64,000 bases of DNA, from the NCBI GenBank assembly GCA_903813345.2, contig CAIIXF020000007.1:5399730-5463729 (forward strand). Reading direction: 5' to 3'. The notes under the pieces were generated by a model. The model saw only the letters and a list, made by a program, of their open reading frames with translations, searched no databases and had not been told where the DNA came from. Shown piece after piece: positions 11,606-23,665 of the stretch; position 1 is the stretch's first letter; every line of letters begins with the position of its first letter. The DNA comes from Owenia fusiformis (taxonomy: Eukaryota > Annelida > Polychaeta > Sabellida > Oweniidae). A program made the translations under genes and the position numbers.

Positions 11606-12055
11606 ACACCCCAGTCACATTTCCCACGGCCGCCGTGCGGTCTATCATTTCTGCGGCCAGTAGCTTTTCTACGCTCGCCGTAGAATTTCTGCGCTCTCAT
11701 ATTTTTGCTGTCACATTTCCCACGGCAGCCGCACGATGAATTTTGAATTTCTGTTGATAAATAATACTTTTTTTCATTTTATTCACATCAGGACAATTTA
11801 TAGATGTTATTTATAGTGCTAGGATGTAATATCAAATGAAAAGTGATCGTGAAACATTGACAAATAATGATTCAATCTTGTTGAGCCAGTTGATTTCTAC
11901 GGACACCTCAGAAATGAACAAATATTATAACACCGAGTTATAATTTCTACGCCTTTCCTGCGTCCTGTAAAAATCTGTATACGCCGTACGGAGACCGCAA
12001 GGGGCCCGTAGTTTTCCTACGCTCGCCGCAGAATAAGGGTTCACACAAGTTGTTC
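11606..12055. repeat. GC-richer dispersed repeat with CCCACGGCCGCCGTGCGG-type ends
   Basis: CAGTCACATTTCCCACGGCC near 11612 recurs as GTCACATTTCCCACGGCAGC near 11710, and CTACGCTCGCCG(T/C)AGAAT occurs near 11671 and inverted in sense near 12019. A cognate word (CAGTCACATTAATTGTGCGC) appears near 50526. It looks like a transposon remnant with internal subrepeats; the class is not clear. Confidence 0.4.
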
Positions 12056-13988
12056 ATGCCCCATATCCACCACATAATGTTTACCAGATGAACCACCATT
12101 AGGTTCACTAAATTTGACTGTTGAAGCATCATATGAGGGATCATCATAAGTTTGGTTCCGATGAGGGAATGATCTCAACAGCTTGAGCAAATTTTCAAGG
12201 GATACCAAAAAGAGGACTGGAAGGCGTCTTTATGGACTAGGTTTGACAACAATGCATGTGTGTCCAGGCCTATGGAAATCATTGTAAATGAAATGATCCT
12301 CCCAGCAATGAAGAATACTTCTGAATAAATGACTTCAAGAGTACTGTTCTGCCTCTAGTACAATACGTTTGAACCAACACTCTAGGCAAGATAAATATGT
12401 TTCAGCAGGACATTTTCAAATTAACGTCAGTCAAAATCTGCTGACCAGCGGACCACTTTTACGTTTTTTTTATAATTACAATAAAATAAATTGTAAAAGT
12501 GAAATGGAACATTGTCTGTCAATTCAGAATTATACAATGTACATTTGCTGGAAGTTTCAACTGAATTGAAAAATATTGAAATGACAAACCAATCTCCAGA
12601 ACTTAGTGGTAACCCTGTATTTCAAAATGAATGTACTGGTTTAATTATTATTAACACAAGTCCAAAATCGTGTGGAAAAACAAAACAAAACGAGTGAGAT
12701 TAATGACAAGTGTGAATTGGCATTTGAATATCAGTTTTCCTCCTCATAGTGAATGACTTATGGTTCTTTTGGGTAATGGGTAATACTCAGAGGTATGGCG
12801 ATTTCAACCAGCAGACATAGAAAGAACCAGAATTAAACATAAACTGAATTCCCTTTCGGATCAAAACAATACTATAAAATAGTATTTTATTATACGCAGA
12901 TAAAGCCCCTGTTACGTGTGCCAGTATATCTCGAGACATAATTTATTATATCAAAGCTAGTGATAATATTATCGTTTACTCATATGCATAGTGCGTCGTA
13001 AATACCAAAAGCTGCAGGTTTTATTATCTTTTCTGAATTTTGAGACCTTAGAAAGATTTTTCAGACAGTGCAATTTTCAATTCTTCTTTTAATCATATTT
13101 TGAATCTCAGTATATTGATATTGAATTTACATGTAGCCAGATAAGTTTCCTTATTGAAATTACATATAGTTATTAGCAATACTTTGTAGGTGATATTAAT
13201 AAAATATGAGTATATATGAGAGAAATTGGCCATTTCGAACCTGTTGAAAGTTTGTGGCTCTCGGCTACACCGGGGAATTTACTTCCATGAGTACAGACAC
13301 AAATGCGGGGCTCCCTAAGAGGTACGCGAGAAGGTGACCTGGCATCAAATGTACGACTAAATGCTTCTATCGAGTAGATAAAAGAACGAATACGACAATA
13401 AGTTATTGCAAACGACAATTCCGAGCATTCATCTGTTCATCTCACTGAAGTATTTTGAAGTGAAGAAAATATGATTTTTGTTTTGAAACATGGATTCAGA
13501 TGAACGTAACTTCATTCTGACAACTAATCAAAACTGAACAAAATTGATTATACGTAACAGACGATTTATTGTTTTACAATGTTTTGATCGGCTAAACGAA
13601 TGAAACCAAGAAATTATGACATGTAAAATGGCAATTTTGAAATGTAAAATTTAAAAGTGACAAACACAACCTCCCCATCCACTCTTTATGAGCCCTAATA
13701 TGTACATGCAGCAGTGGTAGTGTACAGCTTATTATCACACTACTGGGCTTTGTATTCTAAAGCTTGTTATTTTTAATATTACTGTTCACTCGACGTAATT
13801 GTTTTGTGTGTGCGCAGTCAACGATAATCATTGTTTTATCCCGGTTATATGACCTCGGCAATTATAACAAAACCGTACTAAACGAAAAAAACGCAAATAA
13901 GAGAAAGCTTTCACACACATATAAAAAATGAACTAGTCTAATCCGCCAGTATAAACTCTGTTATATACGTAGCCAGGTCGGGCGCACA
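12056..13988. other. No gene recognised
   Basis: Short open frames (12369-12569, 12512-12697 plus; 13173-13418 minus) have no recognisable domain and lack convincing splice context. The rest is AT-rich intergenic sequence. Confidence 0.35.
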
Positions 13989-14378
13989 CTTTAAGGTGCT
14001 ATGGAAGTTAACAGGAAATGACAAAACAGGAAGTGACAAAGCCATGCTGGATTTTGAAATTTTTTTTAGAGCAATATATTGGACACGTTTTCTGAAAAAA
14101 TCGAAAGATTCTGTTCAGTGACCTTTCCTGAGCACCTTCTTTTAGCTATTTTTCAGTCACATTTTTAGAGGGCTGAAAAGGTTATTTCATCATTTTTATG
14201 GTCATTCTGACCATTTCCATTGTGTTCCCAGTCATGTAAATGATATGTGGATTAGTAAAACTGACTAGAGGTCCAAACAGAACTCTGATATCTTGGTTCA
14301 AAAAATTTTCAAAATCCAGCATGGCTTTGTCACTTCCTGTTTTGTCATTTCCTGTTTAACTTCCATGGCACCTTAAAG
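13989..14378. mobile_element. 390-bp MITE-like element with long TIRs and TTAA at both ends
   Basis: CTTTAAGGTGCTATGGAAGT at the left is mirrored by ACTTCCATGGCACCTTAAAG at the right. Pairing continues through AACAGGAAATGACAAAACAG, GAAGTGACAAAGCCATGCTG and GATTTTGAAA, giving TIRs of about 75 bp. TTAA lies at 13991-13994 and 14373-14376, which would suit a piggyBac-type target duplication, although it is also part of the palindrome. The interior is non-coding. Confidence 0.7.
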
Positions 14379-14538
14379 AGAAGTGAAACGAATGCAAACT
14401 ATTGAAAGCCCATGGTACAGGGTAGTCAAAAACGGAAACCCATCAGTTTAAAAAGTTACTGATTAATGTAAAACTGTCTGTGATTGGGACTAGACTCAGG
14501 ATTGCTTGTGTACATGTAAGTGATTAGGATCAAACAAA

Positions 14539-14555
14539 GGGGGGGGGGGGGGGGG
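14539..14555 (+). repeat. Poly-G tract (17 bp)
   Basis: An uninterrupted run of G. It is a low-complexity tract and a likely site of length polymorphism or sequencing error. Confidence 0.8.
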
Positions 14556-14774
14556 TTCTCAAAGATGACCATTCGTATTGCTTGGCGCATTCGATAACAA
14601 ATTATAAACAGGCCTCATTTGCCATTGAAATGAATCTCTCGATGTTCGCTGTTGTTTTATGAGCATCCTACAAGTTTGGATGAGTAACTTCAATAGTATT
14701 ACCCTTTTGAAATGATGATGTTGAACTGATGTTAACGCCATTTCCAGATTGCAAACTTTACTTTACGAATGCGC

Positions 14775-17700
14775 TAGTATAGTAGGAACAAGGGGTTCCC
14801 ATGCACCCATAAGGTGTGAATAAGTTACATACATTTTTGTAATTCCTAGGGTGTCTATTTAATGAATTCATTTGTTAACATTGCCAACTAATGTCCCATA
14901 GTACTTTTATGGCGGCATTCAGTTACCATGGTTACGCATCTTTAGACATCTTACCTTGGTATCTTAAATCATTTGTAGCTCTGTCATTATTTGGTCTATA
15001 GAAATGATATTGGTACCAAATTAAACCTCGTTAAATTTGCAATAAATTTCTGATATTCAATTATGCAAATTATCTAATTTTGCATAAATTATGACGTCAT
15101 CAATCTATTTTTGGTTCAGAATTTCCAACTATAGCAACGAATCTATTAGAACTGAGGCCGTATGGCAAAATTTCTGAAAGGTTTTGTCCTTTTTTCTATT
15201 AGTAGAAGGTATAAGCAACATAAAAGTGAAAACAGATTCAAAATTGAATCAGTATTACGAAAGTTATGTAACTTTCGAGGCAGCTATCGTGAATGTCATT
15301 ATTTGACAATAATATACATTACATCTTACCTTGGAGTCTTGAATCAATGTAGCTTCGCCATTATTTGGTCTATAGAGATGATATTGGTATCTGATTAAAC
15401 CTTACTAAATTAACTATATGGTTACAACATTTAGTTATGCAAATTAGCTAATTTGCATTAATTGTGACGTCATCAATCCATTTTTGGTTCAGAATATCCT
15501 AGTATAGCAACATATCTATTAGAACTGAGGCCATATGACAGAATGTGTGCATAGTTTTGTCCGTTATTTGATGAGTGGAAGATATAAGCAACATTAAAGA
15601 GACAACAAATCTTCAAAATTGGATCAGAATTAACAAAATTATCCAGCTTTGGAGGCAGCTACTGTGAACGTCATTGTTTGACAATTATAAAAAGAATATT
15701 AAATTAACAAAAAAAGTAACAACCATAGTTGTTTCAATCTTATTGAGTAAAAATGTGCATGTACATAGTATAGAACTGAACTAATAAGTATGTGGAAAGG
15801 TTACATGCATTTTGACTATCATTCACAGGGGTCAAAACGGTTATCTCGACCCTGTATATTAAAGATCCAATCTTATAATTTACCATGCACTTTCAATGAT
15901 TCATATAAATAGTATACATATAGTCTGATTTTCATCATATTCTTCATATTCTTGATTCTTAAAGCATCTGAAGTATATAGCATGATTAGAAGTGAAGACG
16001 ATTCATCATATGGTTTATGTAATATTTCTAACATTTCAGATGCTATGGTAACATCACTTGATAATGAGGTTTTTACATTTCACGTTCTTAATGAGTTAAA
16101 AGGAAGTTATTCTCCCTTTGCTTTAGAGATAAATAGTCGCATGAATTTGTTTAGAAAAATTATAACTTAATTAATTTAACCCCCCCCCCTGACAGCCCCC
16201 ATATTTGAAGATTTTGGTGAAACCTGGCAAAATACATTAATTATTATGTTCCAGAAGCCCCCAGAAGCTATATGATGGCCCCTAGTGGCCCCAAGAATCT
16301 ATACAGGGGCCCCAAGTGGCCCCCAGAAGCTATACTGTGCTCCCCAGAAGCTATATGTTGGCCCCCAGAAGCTGAATAGTGGCCCCCAGGAGCTATACGG
16401 TGGCTCCCAGAAGCTATACAGGAAACCCTGTGGCCCCCAGGAGCTATATGGTGGCGCCCAGAAGCTATACAGGGGCCCCCAATGGCCCCAAAAAGCTATA
16501 CGGCGGCCCCCACAAGCTATATGGGGGCCCCCAGAAGCTATACTATGGCCCCCAGAAGCTATACAAGGGCCCCCAGAAACTATACTATGGTCTCCAGAAG
16601 CTATATGGTGGCCCCCAGTAGCCCTCGGAAGCTATATGATGGCCTCCAGAAGCTAATTAGTGGCCCCCAGGAGCTATACGGTGGCTCCCAGAAGCTATAC
16701 AGGGGACCCCAGTGGCCCCAAGAAGCTAATCGATGGCCCCCAGAAGCTATACAGGAGCCCCAAAAAGCTACATGATGGCCCCCAGAATCTATATGATGGC
16801 TCCCAATGGCTCCCAGAAGATGTGAAGGGCCCCCAGTAGCCCCTAGAAGCTATAAAGTGGCCCCCAGTGGCCCTCATGATGGCCCCCAGAAGCTAAATAG
16901 TGACCCTCAGGAGCTATATGGTGGTTCCCAGAAGCTACAAAATGGCCCCCAGAATCTATATGGTGGCCCCCAATGGCTCCCAGAAGCTATAAAGGGCCCC
17001 CCAGTAGCCCCTAGAAGCTAAACGGTGGCCCCCAGTGGCCCCAAAAGCTATATAGTGGCCCCCAGAAGCTATACAGGGGCCCACAGTGGCTCCCAGAAGC
17101 TATACGATGGCCCCCAGAAGCTATGCAAGGGCCTGCAGAAACTGTACTGCAGCCCCCAGAAGCTATACAGGGGCCCCCAGTGGCTCCCAGAAGCTAAACG
17201 ATGGCCCCCAGAAGCTATGCAAGGGCCCGCAGAAACTATACGGTAGCCCCCATAAGTTATACGATGGCCTCCAGAAGCTATACAGTGTCCCCCACTGGGC
17301 CACCATATAGCTTTGGGGGCCACCGTAGAGCTTCTAGGGGCTACTGGGGGCCCTGTATAGCTTCTGGGAGCCATTGGGGGCCATCATATAGATTCTTGGG
17401 GCCATCGTGTAGCTTCCGGGGGCTACTGTATAGCTTCTGGGGGCCATCGTATAGCTTCTTGGGGCCACTGGGGTTCCCTGTATAGCTTCTAGGTGCCACC
17501 GTATAGCTCCTGGGGGCCACTAATTAGCTTCTTGCGGCCATCATATAGCTTCTGAGGGCCACTGGGGGCCACCATATAGCTTCTGGAGACCACAGTATAG
17601 TTTCTGTGGGCCCTTGTATAGCTTCTGGGGGCCATCGTATACCTTCTGGGGGCCACTTGGGGCACCTGTATAGATTCTTGGGGCCACTGGGGGCCATCAT

Positions 17701-19193
17701 ATAGCTTCTGGGGGCTTCTGGAACATAATAATTAATGTATTTTGCCAGGTTTCACCAAAATCTTCAAATATGGGGGCTGTTGGGAGGGGGTTAAATTAAG
17801 TTATAATTTTTTTAAACAAATTCATGTGACTATTTTTCTCTAAAGCAAAGGGAGAATAACTTTCTTTTAACTCATTAAGAACGTAAAATGTAAAAACCTC
17901 ATTATCAAGTGATGTTACCATAGCATCTGAAATGTTAGAAATATTAAATAAACCATATGATGAATCATCTTCACTTCTAATCATGCTTTATACTTCAGAT
18001 GCTTTAAGAATCAAGAATATGAAGAATATGATGAAAATCAGACTATATGTATACTATTTATATGAATCATTGAAAGTGCATGGTAAATTATAAAATTGGA
18101 TCTTTAATATACAGGGTCGAGATAACTGTTTTGACCCCTGTGAATGATAGTCAAAATACATGTAACCTTTCCACATACTTATTAGTTCAGTTCAATACAT
18201 GCACATTTTTACTCAATAAGATTGAAACAACTATGGTTGTTACTTTTTTGTTAATTTAATATTCTTTTTATAATTGTCAAACAATGACGTTCACAGTAGC
18301 TGTCTCCAAAGCTGGATAATTTTGTTAATTCTGATCCAATTTTGAAGATTTGTTTCTTTAATGTTACTTATATCTTCCACTCATCAAATAAGGGACAAAA
18401 CTATGCACACATTCTGTCATAAGGCCTCAGTTCTAATAGATATGTTGCTATACTAGGATATTCTGAACCAAAAATGGATTGATGACGTCACAATTAATGC
18501 AAATTAGCTAATGCAAACTAGCTAATTTGCATCACTGAATATTGTAACCATATAGTAAATTTAATAAGGTTTAATCAGATACCAATATCATCTCTATAGA
18601 CCAAATAATGGCGAAGCTACATTGATTCAGGACTCCAAGGTAAGACGTAATGTATATTATTTTCAAATAATGACATTCACGATAGCTGCCTCGAAAGTTA
18701 CATAACTTTCGTAATACTGATTCAATTTTGAATCTGTTTTCACTTTTATGTTGCTTATACCTTCTACTAATAGAAAAAAGGACAAAACCTTTCAGAAATT
18801 TTGCCATACGGCCTCAGTTCTAATAGATTCGTTGCTATAGTTGGAAATTCTGAACCAAAAATAGATTGATGACGTCATAATTTATGCAAATTAGATAATT
18901 TGCATAATTGAATATCAGAAATTTATTGCAAATTTAACGAGGTTTAATTTGGTACCAATATCATTTCTATAGACCAAATAATGACAGAGGTACAAATGAT
19001 TTAAGATACCAAGGTAAGATGTCTAAAGATGCGTAACCATGGTAACTGAATGCCACCATAAAAGTACTATGGGACATTAGTTGGCAATGTTAACAAATGA
19101 ATTCATTAAAAAAACACCCTAGGGATTACAAAAATGTATGTAACTTATTCACACCTTATGGGTGCATGGGAACCCCTTGTTCCTACTATACTA
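14775..19193. mobile_element. Giant 4.4-kb palindromic foldback element
   Basis: The left arm (14775 to about 16255, starting TAGTATAGTAGGAACAAGGG) is mirrored by the right arm (about 17712-19193, ending CCCTTGTTCCTACTATACTA). Arm lengths agree within a few bases and complementarity is visible throughout, including mirrored open frames such as 15162-15398 plus and 18571-18807 minus. CGC flanks both outer ends (14772-14774; 19194-19196), a possible 3-bp target duplication. The core is a tandem array that also switches orientation. Each arm carries two TGACGTCA palindromes in a repeated context (near 15091/15463 and 18483/18870). The arms contain no recognisable transposase, so the element is probably non-autonomous. 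A read-through transcript would make a dsRNA about 1.5 kb long. Confidence 0.8.
16250..17715. repeat. Orientation-switching tandem array of about 18-20 bp units
   Basis: The unit GGCCCCCAGAAGCTATAC plus two or three variable bases repeats head-to-tail from about 16250 to about 17293. From about 17296 to 17715 the complementary unit (GTATAGCTTCTGGGGGCC) continues. The plus-oriented part is more than twice as long as the minus part, so the array expanded unequally after the inversion. Because units are close to multiples of three in places, long open frames of the type APRSYT/GPQKLY arise in several frames; these are by-products of the repeat. Confidence 0.85.
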
Positions 19194-21944
19194 CGCGGCA
19201 CTGAGACAGCATGTGCTCATGATTGTTCACGTGATCACATCCTGCAATTTGATTGGACATCATATAATGGGGAATCCCTGAATACGATAGAATATGAACG
19301 AATTATGGAAGCTACTCACTACTACTGGATCGAACAAAAAATAATCAATTAAAGACGCTGGTTTGTTTTACCTCCCTGTTTACCTCCCATTCTTTTTATT
19401 ACTCTAGTAACCATACCAATTTATTGTCCTCGACATGTTTAATAAATAAATCAAAATTGTTTAAAAATTTATAAATGTATTGGGGTGCGAAACAAGGATC
19501 CTTTAAAATGGCAATATTAGTAACAAAATTCAAATTCTCTTTTTAATCAACTAGCTATAGAAAAACAAGAACTCCTCAGAATCCCACCTGTAGGACAAGA
19601 CATAATTTATCAAATCACTCATCATTTTGAATATGTTCATATAAAATCTCTGATACACAGAATATGTTTAGCAGAATATATACATCTTTATTATTTCATA
19701 CATAGTTCTATTCAAGATGGCAAACGTCGTTTGAGTATAATCATTCCAATGTATGTATATTTGGGAAATATTACATCGAAATTGTTATGTCTAATTAATT
19801 GAATATTGATAAGTTATCGTAAAAAGGCCCTCAGGCATATTGTATTTTATCATAGACTTTTGCAATAAATGTTCTAATACTTTGCATTATTTCCAGACAG
19901 CATATAGGAGTCACTAGGCCTATCCTCATAAGCATCACCCGACAAATTGATCAGGTCACTCAGTTTTTTCTCGTTCAGAAAAAACACGTGACTAGAATAG
20001 ATACACCGTTGCTCATATATCATGTACATCTGAAATATTTGACAAAAAGCAGCATGCTTATTTAACTGTATATAGCATTTAAAAAGTCAAATTGCATGAA
20101 TGTGTGCAAAAATTATTTCTTCTTAAATGTTAAGCTAGGAATGTAACTCGAGGAAATTCTTATTCGTCGCGAGGATGCGCTCTCTTACCAGAATATTCCC
20201 CAAATCTTATGTGGATGGATGTATATACCTAGTACACTATATTGTCATGTTAACATGATGATAACATAATTCGACTTATTATCCCACCGAACGAAGTTCG
20301 TGAAGGATATAGAGAAGCCGTCCCTATGTTTGTCTGTTCGTTCGTTCGCTCGTCTGTCCTAACCGAATACCGGTTTATGAATTTGGTTAAAGTTTGATGG
20401 GTTTATGCCTCATGGATGCCGACCTCTGCCCGAGAAGAAATTTTTAATATGACCGCTGCTATTGCTTAATTAAAATGTACGCTATTTTCTTAACACGTAA
20501 TCTTTTCAGTCATATACAAGTCGACATATCTAGTTCAAAGGACGAGTGTCTATAAGACCATATATTAGCCCCCAAGATATTTAGAAGAAATTGTACAGGA
20601 TATCAAAGAAAGGACTTTTTGATAACCAGGTTCAAAAATTAGGTCATTCTAGCCTTTATACATGTAGTTCAAAATATAGGTCATTCTATTAACATGTATA
20701 AAATACCTTTTGAAGGAAAAATCACTCTTTTAATGTCACTGTTTCTATTTATTTTCAAAATAATCATCATTTACAGTAATTTAAGACTTTATTAATTGAT
20801 CCTCTTGGTATTATCTTACATAATAGTGACAAAGCATAATGGGCAACATTCGAAAACACATAAAATATAACAAGTCAAAAATGCAAAAATTACTGAATAG
20901 TGATCTTCTTTATACTTTATTGAGTATTTTAAAATCAATTGTCTACATAAAAGTTTGCAAAAATGTGTCAGAAAAGAATATTGAGTTTTTTTAATTAACA
21001 TCACAATGAGAAAGAACAAGGGGTAACATGAAAAAAACATGAAGTAATTAAAACGTCAAAAAATGCATATCAATCAATTATATTATTGATCTGGTTTCTT
21101 GAGAGCAATAGCTCATATAGTTTGCATTAGTTTGCATTAGTGGCTGTGAAATACTGAATTTATTATTTCACACAAAATATAACAATTTCTAAAAGGTTAC
21201 TCCGGACTTTACATAAATGTATATATACACTCCCCTCCATAAGTTCGGATGGATGGATATTCTGTCATATGACCATGACTTGCGGCAAACCTATAATTTC
21301 TAATTGGTTAACATGGGAATGTCGAAAATTCATCAAAATCATCAATTTTAGACTTATTTAAATTGAGGAAAAATTTGGAGGTATTGGAAATAAAGTCAAA
21401 TTACGTTTCCATCAATAGTATAAGTATTTTCATCGTAGGTTAAGTAAATAAAAATTTAAAGGTAAAGAGGCTTTAACACGTAGTTCAATGGGGGGAGCTA
21501 AGGTTGCCAAACTTATGGGTTTCAATTTGATTAAATTGCTCATTTGAAAACAGGTAGCACCCTCCAATGATGAAAGGCGCCATCTCATAGAACTTTACAG
21601 TAAAACCAAAGTTTAATATGTGATAGGGTCAGCTCTCTTCTTTTGACAACTACTACTACTTTAATAATTTAAGACGGTTACTTATATCTTCGATTATGAC
21701 TATTTTCGACCATGAAGATAAGCATATCTTTTAGATCCATTCATTATCTCAAAGAAAATATGCACAATGATTCTTAAGTATTTAGGATGCAGTCAACTCA
21801 ACATACTTTTTTATCAGCTCATTTTTATCAAAAACATGGTCTTGCATACGTTGCATACAGTGCTTGGAGAATAAATGGATCTAAAGGATACACCTGCAAT
21901 GACCTTCGATAGCAAGTCGCCACTACAGTCTCAGCTGTAGTGGC
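19194..21944. other. No gene recognised; some dispersed repeats
   Basis: Directly after the palindrome an open frame runs on to 19352 (ACAHDCSRDHILQFDWTSYN..) with no recognisable domain. At about 20280-20420 a word-rich stretch (CCACCGAACGAAGTTCGTGA, then GTCTGTTCGTTCGTTCGCTC) looks like a dispersed repeat with an internal (TTCG)n run. The rest is AT-rich and featureless to me. Confidence 0.35.
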
Positions 21945-22040
21945 TAACCTTTATGGATCAGGGGTAGAGCGTCTGACTACGGGGCATTGACTTTAGCACA
22001 CTCTCTTTCAAGTCTAGTATCTGGCTGGGTACACTACAGC
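21945..22040 (+). repeat. Possible tRNA-derived SINE head or tRNA relic
   Basis: GGATCAGGGGTAGAGCGTCT resembles a polymerase III A box in its D-arm context, and TTTCAAGTCTAGTATC about 45 bp later resembles a weak B box. No full cloverleaf or acceptor-stem pairing could be made by eye, so this is not called as a tRNA gene. A hairpin CACTACAG..CTGTAGTG lies just upstream. Confidence 0.3.
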
Positions 22041-23665
22041 TCCCCGACTGACGTTCCAAATATATGATCAGCAGTGAAGTTAGCAATAGAGGCTAATATA
22101 TCATCTTGTCGATTTTAAGTTGTTTTGAATTGCGTGCTTCAATTTAAGATAGGCGTGTCATCCAAGTTCAAACGTCGGATCGATCATACACTGAACAATG
22201 TGAACCATATCCTACTGTCTCTCCCATTAGATTTCCATTCTATTGGTTTTAAGACCCGATCGCGATGAAAAAACATATTAAACATTGTGTCAAAAGAGTA
22301 CCAGGCCAATTTGAAGTGATCTCATACAATGGTTTTCAAGAAAGGAATTGAACGAGTGATTTGATGACCTCGTATAACTACTAAATATTAGGCAAATATG
22401 ACCTTCGGAGGGACAATTCAATCTTTGGAAAATCAAATCGACAATGACTTACTCCATCTTTTAAATGAACGCTAAAATATTGTTGTTAATAAGCATCCAT
22501 TTAAATTATTCAGATTTTATTGTACTTAACCCGTTTTACAACTCACGTGAAGTTGTTTGCTTTGACGAGGAAACGAGGTTAAAAAGAATATGCACACCCA
22601 ATAGCTTTATACTTACCTATTCAGAACATTTTTATGAGTCGCATTCTACTGTATAAAATACATACACCTTAACAAGTAACTTAGAATATATAATTCAAAA
22701 CCTTTTGAAAAGGGATTAAAATAGAACTAAGTTTTTAGCCTAATAGAAAATATAAGAGCAATGTTTATGAAACTTCACCGCATGCAGTTTGAATAGCCAT
22801 TAACTCCAAGATACATTCATCGACCATCTTCAAAGTTATTACGATTCTTAGATGTCTTCTACCAACGACGAATGGTTGACTGGTAAGTTTTTTCTCGTAT
22901 CATCTCTGTAATTAACGATAAACGAATCCATAAACAATAAATTTAACAGAGACTAATTAAACCAAGGGAACTACATAGTAAGGTAACTTTGAATTCAATA
23001 CAAGGGTGTGCCCTTTACTTCCATTTCTCTAAGATTATATGTGATTATAAATATTAAGCTACACTCGTCGCCATACGTTTCGAAAATGTTTGAATTCTTA
23101 ATTTTGTTCCTTAATTACAATTGTTCGGAAATATATACAGATTTGATGACACATAACGCCATTCACGATTAAAACGCTTAATTGGCACTACCCAATGATG
23201 ATATAAAACTAAGATCAATAGAACAATCCTTGAATATATCAAATATGTCAAAAATTGTAAGCAAATATATGCAATTCTGATTTGCTGTTTCCGCATCAAA
23301 GATTTCTTTAGTAAGGCATTTTCATATTCCACATAAGTTACAAAATATTATTTTTACTACAGTATTTTTCATTGAATTTGTTATGTCGGTAACACATAAA
23401 TTAACTATTTTAAACTTAACTAAAACTATATAATAATTCAAGGAGTAATAGAATCACTAACTCGATTTATTTTGGCCATTACATTAAACTATTCATATTT
23501 TAGGTAAACCCTGTATAATTCAAAGTCTGAAATTCCTCAAAGGTGCATCATATGTTTTCCTTTCACTACGTTAAAAGAAATGTAGATGCTTAAAGTTGAA
23601 TTGAAGTCTGTTGACACTACACCAGTGCACATAAAAATGTAAATAGAATATTGATCACTTTACAA
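22041..23665. other. No gene recognised
   Basis: AT-rich sequence with short unassigned frames (22465-22656 plus, 23111-23332 minus). No domain, splice context or repeat structure was recognised. Confidence 0.35.

Noticed and set aside
16285-17485. Several overlapping open frames with APRSYT/GPQKLY repeats that look like repetitive structural proteins
   Set aside because: They occur in several frames on both strands of a tandem array and arise from its unit length and lack of stops.
21960-22030. Functional tRNA gene
   Set aside because: The acceptor and anticodon stems do not pair, so only the A and B box-like words are kept as a weak SINE candidate.
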